Assembly (NCBI GenBank): GCA_027919835.1
Contig: JANVFP010000039.1
Coordinates: 1 to 64,000, forward strand
Origin: Lentinula raphanica
Lineage: Eukaryota; Basidiomycota; Agaricomycetes; Agaricales; Omphalotaceae
DNA length: 64,000 nucleotides
Direction: 5' to 3'
Shown here: one piece after another, positions 58,774 to 64,000 of the stretch
Layout of the letters: every line of letters begins with the position of its first letter
Position numbering within the stretch: position 1 is the stretch's first letter
Notes under the pieces: generated by a model
Told to the model about the DNA's origin: nothing
The model's database searches: none
The model's input: the letters and a program-made list of their open reading frames with translations, nothing else
Made by a program: the position numbers and the translations under genes

Positions 58774-59260
58774 TCGCTAGTCCAATTTGTCTGGTCAGTA
58801 TAGAGGCTTTTTCGCGTATAAACACGCACGCCGTAAACTTCAATCGTGCTCGGAGGCATTGGTCTCACCCAACCGCACATAATAAGTACTGCACAAGGGT
58901 GACACCCAGAGAAGCACACCAATCGTGCTTTGAGGACGTTACTAAACATCGTCCAACGAGCCTTGAACCCAGAGGAAACCATGAGGTCAGCAACGCTGCT
59001 CGAGCGCGCCTGTGGTGATTCAATCATTGCGGAACGCTAAACTAGGATTGAGAGTGGTTTGCTACTGGTACTTGCTATGTCTCAATATGATGTTCGCCAA
59101 TTAATACATCAATATCAGTCGCTTCTGCACGACCATCGTCTCCTCTGCATCAAATGTATATACACAGTTCGGAATCCTCAAGTCAGCTTGAAATCGGAGC
59201 GCTCGAAGCTGGTCGGTTGAACAAGTATTGCACCATCCCGGTTTACAACGAGTATCGACG
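58774..59260. other. Convergent intergenic region
   Basis: Between the 3' ends of hydrolase A (+) and MYND protein A (-); nothing recognised. Confidence 0.5.
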
Positions 59261-60176
59261 TCACCCACAGCAAAAGTTCAGACAATGCCTGCAACGAGGT
59301 TTAGTTATACTCTTAGCCTGACTGAAAAAATTTGTCTCACTTTGAAAGCCTCGATGAACATCGTATCGTTCCCAGTCGAAGTGGTTCCATTCCTTCATTT
59401 GACTCATTGCCGTGCACTCTTTCTTATGCCCCTCCCACGCTTGAACTTGACACATCTGGTAGGACACTGGCGATCAGGAAATATTTTACACTGCAAGTAC
59501 GAAATATGGATATACCTTACTGCAGTAGAGGATAGTGGAGCACGAAGAGCATCTCTGGGTAGCTGGCCTTCGACAATGAGCACAATGCTCAGAATTGCCA
59601 TGGTCTCCTCGAAATGTTTTGCTTGCCATGACTAGTGCCTCAATACTAAGCGGAAGGATCTATCGTCGTTCGCGTCAATGACTAAGTATCATTGCTATGT
59701 AGAACTCAGAAGTAGCTCGCCCTTACCTTGACGTTCTTAGGTTCCTCCAGCTTAACCCCAATTTGCCCATCCATAAATGCATGAAAGCACCCATACATCA
59801 CGCAAATCGTCCTCCCCACCAATTCCTTCTGTAGCACCTTTTCAAACAGCCGTGTATCGTCAAAGTGAAAAGCAACCAGGAAGTTTACTCCATTGGTATC
59901 CTTGGCTTTGAACATTGGTCGTACTCCCCATGGCACGTATTCGACGATTTCGGCGAAGAAACACCAATGCCTGCTCGGTCGGACATTGAATATGCGAGTT
60001 CGTGCGTCCTTGGTCACACTGTAGTAGCTGCTCTCCCGCTCATCGAAGTAATGATCATGAGGAAGACCGAATAGGTACGGAAAGAACCTCTTTCGCAAGA
60101 GCATCATCAGTTTCCCGCTGAGGGAGGCGGTAGATAATCATACCGTGTTACGGAGGTCAGGAAGTCCAATAGGCAT
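59261..60176 (-). CDS. MYND-type zinc finger protein A
   Basis: Exons 60144-60176, 59727-60089, 59516-59638 and 59261-59455 give 237 residues. The start MPIGLPDLRNTRFFPYLFGL, LPHDHYFDERESSYYSVTKD and RPSRHWCFFAEIVEY belong to an agaricomycete family that ends in a MYND finger. All eight zinc ligands are present: Cys151, Cys154, Cys162, Cys165, Cys171, Cys175, His183 and Cys187 (HCAHC…CSSC…YC…C…H…C). MYND fingers bind proline-rich peptides and serve in protein-protein interaction. The N-terminal ~130 residues form a separate conserved domain of unknown role (RPMFKAKDTNGVNFLVAFHF, TICVMYGCFHAFMDGQIGV). The C-terminus adds a cysteine pair-containing tail (CRHCLNFCCG) absent from paralogue B. Start is fixed by the 33-nt first exon shared with B. 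Confidence 0.88.
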
Positions 60177-60579
60177 TTCCGATAATTCAAGGTCGATTCA
60201 GGAGGGAGAGTTAGAGGAACCCTCAAGCTGACCCCTCAGCCTCTTCTAAGTTCTGTATCCATTCAAGACGGAGGTTCCCTCTTGAGTCAAAAGTGCGCAC
60301 ATACGTATATATGTATAGACTGTATTCAATCATCAGAGTTGTCTCGCAATCCTATGTACACACTTGATGTTCAAGCCTCGATGCAATGTAATTCACCTCC
60401 TCTGCTTCAGCCTTCAGATGTATGTACACAGTCCGAATATTCAACTTAGCTTGAAAGTTGAGATTGAAGCGCTCGCGGTCGGTCAGTTGAATGACTCATA
60501 TTGCTACCATAATCCCGGGTTATAACGAGTATAGACGCTACCCCACAAAATTTCAGAGTATGCCTGCAACGAGGTCCAG
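60177..60579. other. Intergenic between tandem MYND genes
   Basis: Promoter of MYND A and 3' flank of MYND B; sequence resembles parts of 59080-59260, consistent with the tandem duplication. Confidence 0.45.
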
Positions 60580-61447
60580 TCAAACACTTGAGCTGATTGA
60601 GAAAGTTGTCTCACTTTTGAAGCCTCGATGAACATCGTATTTCTCCCAGTCGAAGCGGTTCCATTCCTTCATTTGACCCATTGTCATGCATTCATTCTTA
60701 TGTCCCTTCTCCCACGCCTGAACTTGGCACGGCTGGTGGAATACGTTGGCGATCAGAACAATGGAGTGCAAGTACAAGCCATAATTATACCTTGCTGCAG
60801 TAGAAGATAGTGGAGCACGAAGAGCATCTCTGCGAAGCAGGGCCTCCACAATGAGCACAATGCTCAGAATTGCCAGGATTTGAATCTCGAAATGTTTTGC
60901 TTGCCGTGACTAGTGCCTCAATACTGAGCGGAAGGATCTACCATTTGCGTCAATTAGTATGTACACTAGAACTCGGTTGTAATCCGCCCCTACCTTGACG
61001 TCCTTGGGTTCCTCCAGCCTAACACCAACCTGTCCGTCCGCAAATGCATGAAAGCGTGCATACATTACGCAAATGGTCCTTCCCACCAAGCCCTTCTTTA
61101 GCACTCTTGCAAAAAGGTTTGTGTCGTCAAAATTAAAAGAAACGAGGAAGGTTACTCCCGTGCTATCCTTAGCTTTGAACATCGGTCGTATTGGCCACGG
61201 CTGATATTCGACAATCTCGGCAAAGAAACACCAGTGTCTGCTCGGTTGAGCATGGGATATACGAGTTTGCCAGTCCTTGGACACACTATAGTAGTCGCTC
61301 TCCCGTTCATCAAAGTAATAATCATGAGGAAGCTCGTACAGGGATGGAAAGAACCTCTTTCACAAGTGCGATATCAGTTTCGTAGTACTGAGAAGAGGTT
61401 GAAGATGATCATACCGTGTTACGGAGGTCAGGAAGTCCGGTAGACAT
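60580..61447 (-). CDS. MYND-type zinc finger protein B
   Basis: Exons 61415-61447, 60994-61356, 60791-60916 and 60580-60732 give 224 residues. First and second exons are the same length as in paralogue A (33 and 363 nt). MSTGLPDLRNTRFFPSLYEL, DYYFDERESDYYSVSKDWQT, RPMFKAKDSTGVTFLVSFNF and the ligands Cys152, Cys155, Cys163, Cys166, Cys172, Cys176, His185 and Cys189 are visible. The finger carries one extra residue before its histidine (WEKGH versus WEGH). The tail is short and lacks the cysteine-rich end of A. Presumed interaction adaptor in nucleus or cytosol; partner unknown. Confidence 0.88.
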
Positions 61448-61840
61448 TTCAGTGAATACTTTGGGGTTGATCTGGAAAGAGGGTGAGTTAGAGGGACCCC
61501 CAAGCCGACCGCTCAGCCTCTTTTTAAGTATCCCGGCTTTAAGGTGGCGTGAAGAAACTCAACCACCTATGTACATACTTATGCTTTACGCTCACGTCTT
61601 TAAAGGTGCGTACATACGTACGTACGAATTGGATGCCTGGTTCATCCGATGCTTCTTCATTTGCCTTTTCACTTACCGGTCTTTCTCAGAGGTTAGTTAT
61701 CTCGCACTCCTTCAACTTTCATGACCAAAACCTCGTTGCAAAACAATTCACGATCTGCATGCATACAGAGATTAGAGTATCTCACTGAGGGACAGAGTGA
61801 TGTGATAGTTATGCGGACATGCAGTGTTATCGTAAGGCGG
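61448..61840. other. Intergenic, nothing recognised
   Basis: Between MYND B promoter and the 3' end of hydrolase B. Confidence 0.5.
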
Positions 61841-63259
61841 CTACGTACACCGAACGCACTCAACGACGACCTTCATGAACTCCCGTGGGTGGTCCCAGTG
61901 TGCCTTCAATGTAGCGTCAGCATTAGCATGAAGCAAATATGTCAAAGGATCCATGCTCACAACATGATTCAAACCATCCATATCGAAGAATCTCATCTTC
62001 CGTATGTTCGACCACTTGCCCGACCGACTAATCCTCTCTTCATCACCAACAAACTTTGCCTGGAGATACCTCTTCTCTGTCTCAATCTTTGTCCACGCGC
62101 ACACCCAGTTCGATCTTGTACCCCCGATGTAGGACACCTCTACCTCTGGGAACCACCCGCTCACGCTCGTACTGTCGAACAAAGCCTGAGTGGAAAGAGA
62201 TCGGAGGGTTTTCTGCATTGGAGGCAGGAATCTTTAGTGACTACGTAGTCAGTATGTACTCAAGAATTAGCGAACGGGACGGGTCTGCTTACGCGAGTAG
62301 TTCACCCTTTGCTGGAGGTCCTTCGAGACCCTTGGTGAAGTCCTCCTCACTCCAAGTAGATAATGACATCAGATCAGATTTCTTTTTCTTTCCGTCCAGA
62401 TCGTATATCGTAGCCGTCGATGGGAGGCTCTGACTCAAAGGGTCATAGCAGGGATGGTCATAATATGAACTGACCCATTCCGCAACGGCCAAGGGAAGGT
62501 CTTCCACAGACACTGCGGGATCATGCCAAGGAATATAGTTTGGGTTATCATCAGGAGGAGTGTACCCAAAGCTGAAATATGCGGGATCTACTTGGGAAAT
62601 GAACATGCGAACAGAGACGGAGCGACAATTCGTGCGACCGACCATAAAGGATACACTTGGCGAGGTATTCCTGTAAGTCTTTGTACAGCTCTTCCTTTAT
62701 CAGAGGATTCTGAGCTGCACCGAGAACGGACAGGATTGTAGCGCATCCAGCAGACCACCCAAAGATAGCCAGACCTCCTTTACCTTCGACCGAACTCGTC
62801 TGAGACCGATAACTGGTATCGTGCGGCGATGGCATCTTTCGCCGGTTCAACTTTGGGATTTTCTCCCGTTGGATAAACATCCCCAAGAATTCCGCCAGCT
62901 GTGCGCTCAATCGTTCCCAGAATTCCACGCTACCCTGTTCGAGCTCGTCTAATTCCGTGCGTGAATATGGCGTGGAACCGGCGTAGTCTCTGCGATGGAG
63001 AAAGACGGTGCGAAGGTTTAGAGGATGGGCATGAGCGTGGAGTTTGTAGAATTGGTCTATAGAGAACAGGAGGAAGGGTCAGAACGAAGGAGTATATGGA
63101 TGAGGAGGATTTCATGCGATACGAACATGCGTTGAAGATTCCACCATGTAAGAACACAACTGTCGTATAATCAACAGAGTCGGACGGGGCACCGCTGTCA
63201 GTGAAGGATAATTCAATTCCTTGAGAGAGGGTGTACGTTTGAACTTGCAGAGAAGGCAT
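61841..63259 (-). CDS. Alpha/beta-hydrolase B
   Basis: Exons 63127-63259, 62643-63056, 62293-62587, 61961-62231 and 61841-61903 give 391 residues. It matches hydrolase A throughout: YTLSQGIELSFTDSGAPSDS, FLHGGIFNA (HGG 38-40), HRRDYAGSTPYSRTELDELE, nucleophile elbow IFGWSAG with Ser146, NPNYIPWHD, EWVSSYYDHPCYDPLSQS, IGGTRSNWVCAW and the histidine region MDGLNHV (His370). Intron phases are identical and exon three is 295 nt in both. It has ~7 extra residues in a variable loop (RRKMPSPHDTSYRSQ). No signal peptide. Substrate unknown. Gene pair with A brackets the two MYND genes. Confidence 0.9.
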
Positions 63260-64000
63260 ACTGTACAAGTTTCGATGAAATAAGTGAAGAAGCATACATA
63301 AGGACGTTCTCACTTTTATAACAACGCAACTCCAATGGCAGATACTGTTTTGTACTAGCTCCCACCCGGCTTATGCCATGCCATATTGGGCTGACGTCCA
63401 GAACTAGTGTCGTGGCACGTTGATAGGATGACAATTGCTACAGGACGAAATGTGAAGCACCTAGTTCGATTGAGGGACAGACGAATAGAGATAAGGTGAG
63501 CGACAATTGGTAGTTTCAAAAAAGCGACTAGGATGGTGCTTACTATCGGGAGATAGTCCCACCTGCAGGGCTGACAACGATATACTACGGGCTTTTCTCT
63601 GTGTTTTTTCTCTTTCAGACGGACCGTGAATCAAGCCATGCCCTCCGAACTCGGCGTCGATTTGATCCCCGAAAGGTCAAGGTCGTTGAAGTAACTCATT
63701 GAACCGATCTCTCATCCAAGATGCATTCTATTCTCCTGGTCCTGATAAAGCATGCTAAGCATCTCGATACAATGTGCGCTATTCAGTGGTAGGTCGTCAA
63801 ATGCAGCAATTCCGCGGAGGAAACCAAACGGCCTTGAGGAGCCTTGAGGACGCAAAACGAGGGAAGATTTGGAGATAAGCCAAATGTTCTGCACCACTGA
63901 CGACAACATTGTCAACGAAAGCACGACTCGCTGTGGGACGAGTTACGGTATCTGTAAAAGGAGTTCAATGAGTATGTTTTGTCATTCTGTGACTATCGTC
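63260..64000. other. Window end, nothing recognised
   Basis: Upstream region of hydrolase B and sequence running off the window. A short minus-strand frame (63712-63924) shows no recognisable domain; a gene may begin beyond the edge. Confidence 0.4.

Noticed and set aside
62231..62292. Premature end of hydrolase B after GELLA
   Set aside because: Intron with acceptor ACTAAAG continues into FLPPMQKTLRSL, matching hydrolase A.
1..64000. tRNA or rRNA genes
   Set aside because: Scanned for GGTTCGA-type B boxes and conserved rRNA strings; found none with a matching A box or cloverleaf. A covariance-model search would be decisive.

Overview
The window is nuclear DNA of a filamentous basidiomycete, most likely an agaricomycete. 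Genes are split by many short introns (about 50-70 bp, GT..AG), and the families present are typical of that class: DUF6534-like membrane proteins, a DUF6699 protein, MYND-finger proteins opening with MPxGLPDLRNT, an expanded G-protein alpha family, a fungal arylsulfotransferase and an intron-rich pepsin-like protease. No organism name can be read from the sequence. Exon structures were assembled by hand from reading frames, splice consensus and family resemblance. For nearly all genes the exon lengths sum to an intact frame; the last exons of the DUF6534-like gene were not fully resolved.

Layout. 1-7.65 kb is repeat-rich and gene-free: degenerate tandem repeats, a (CCCTA)n tract, two large GAGCTC-containing minisatellite arrays, a 36-bp minisatellite, and three nearly identical ~199-bp elements with imperfect inverted ends. 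The third element abuts a broken amino-acid permease (7.65-8.5 kb). 10.4-29.8 kb is a conventional gene region: BTB/POZ protein (-), divergent G-alpha (-), zinc alcohol dehydrogenase (-), acidic disordered protein (-), DUF6534-like membrane protein (-), canonical G-alpha (+) and arylsulfotransferase (+). 29.9-48 kb is dominated by lineage-specific secreted proteins: five start with MVH or MIH, carry a signal peptide and phase-0 exons, and share a short element AGAGCTGGTCTCT about 85-120 bp before the start codon. A sixth secreted protein (41.06 kb) and a membrane- or GPI-anchored aspartic protease (36.9-39.0 kb) lie among them. 48.8-51.3 kb holds a serine-rich-repeat/DUF6699 protein. 52.2-56.1 kb has two tail-to-tail monocarboxylate-type MFS transporters with matching intron positions. 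57.4-63.3 kb has two alpha/beta hydrolases flanking two MYND proteins, the product of local duplication.

How the genes relate. Two G-alpha subunits lie about 11 kb apart: one has every catalytic residue at canonical numbering, while the other is enlarged and has lost the catalytic glutamine. The secreted-protein block looks like a young co-regulated family: shared 5' element, shared upstream CTCCGTCGGATG motif, and a shared 3' GGGAC-N7-GTCCC hairpin in three tandem members. Their conserved dibasic IERR/IARR sites and the protease embedded in the block suggest secretory processing, but that link is inference. Local duplication is the main process along the second half of the window.
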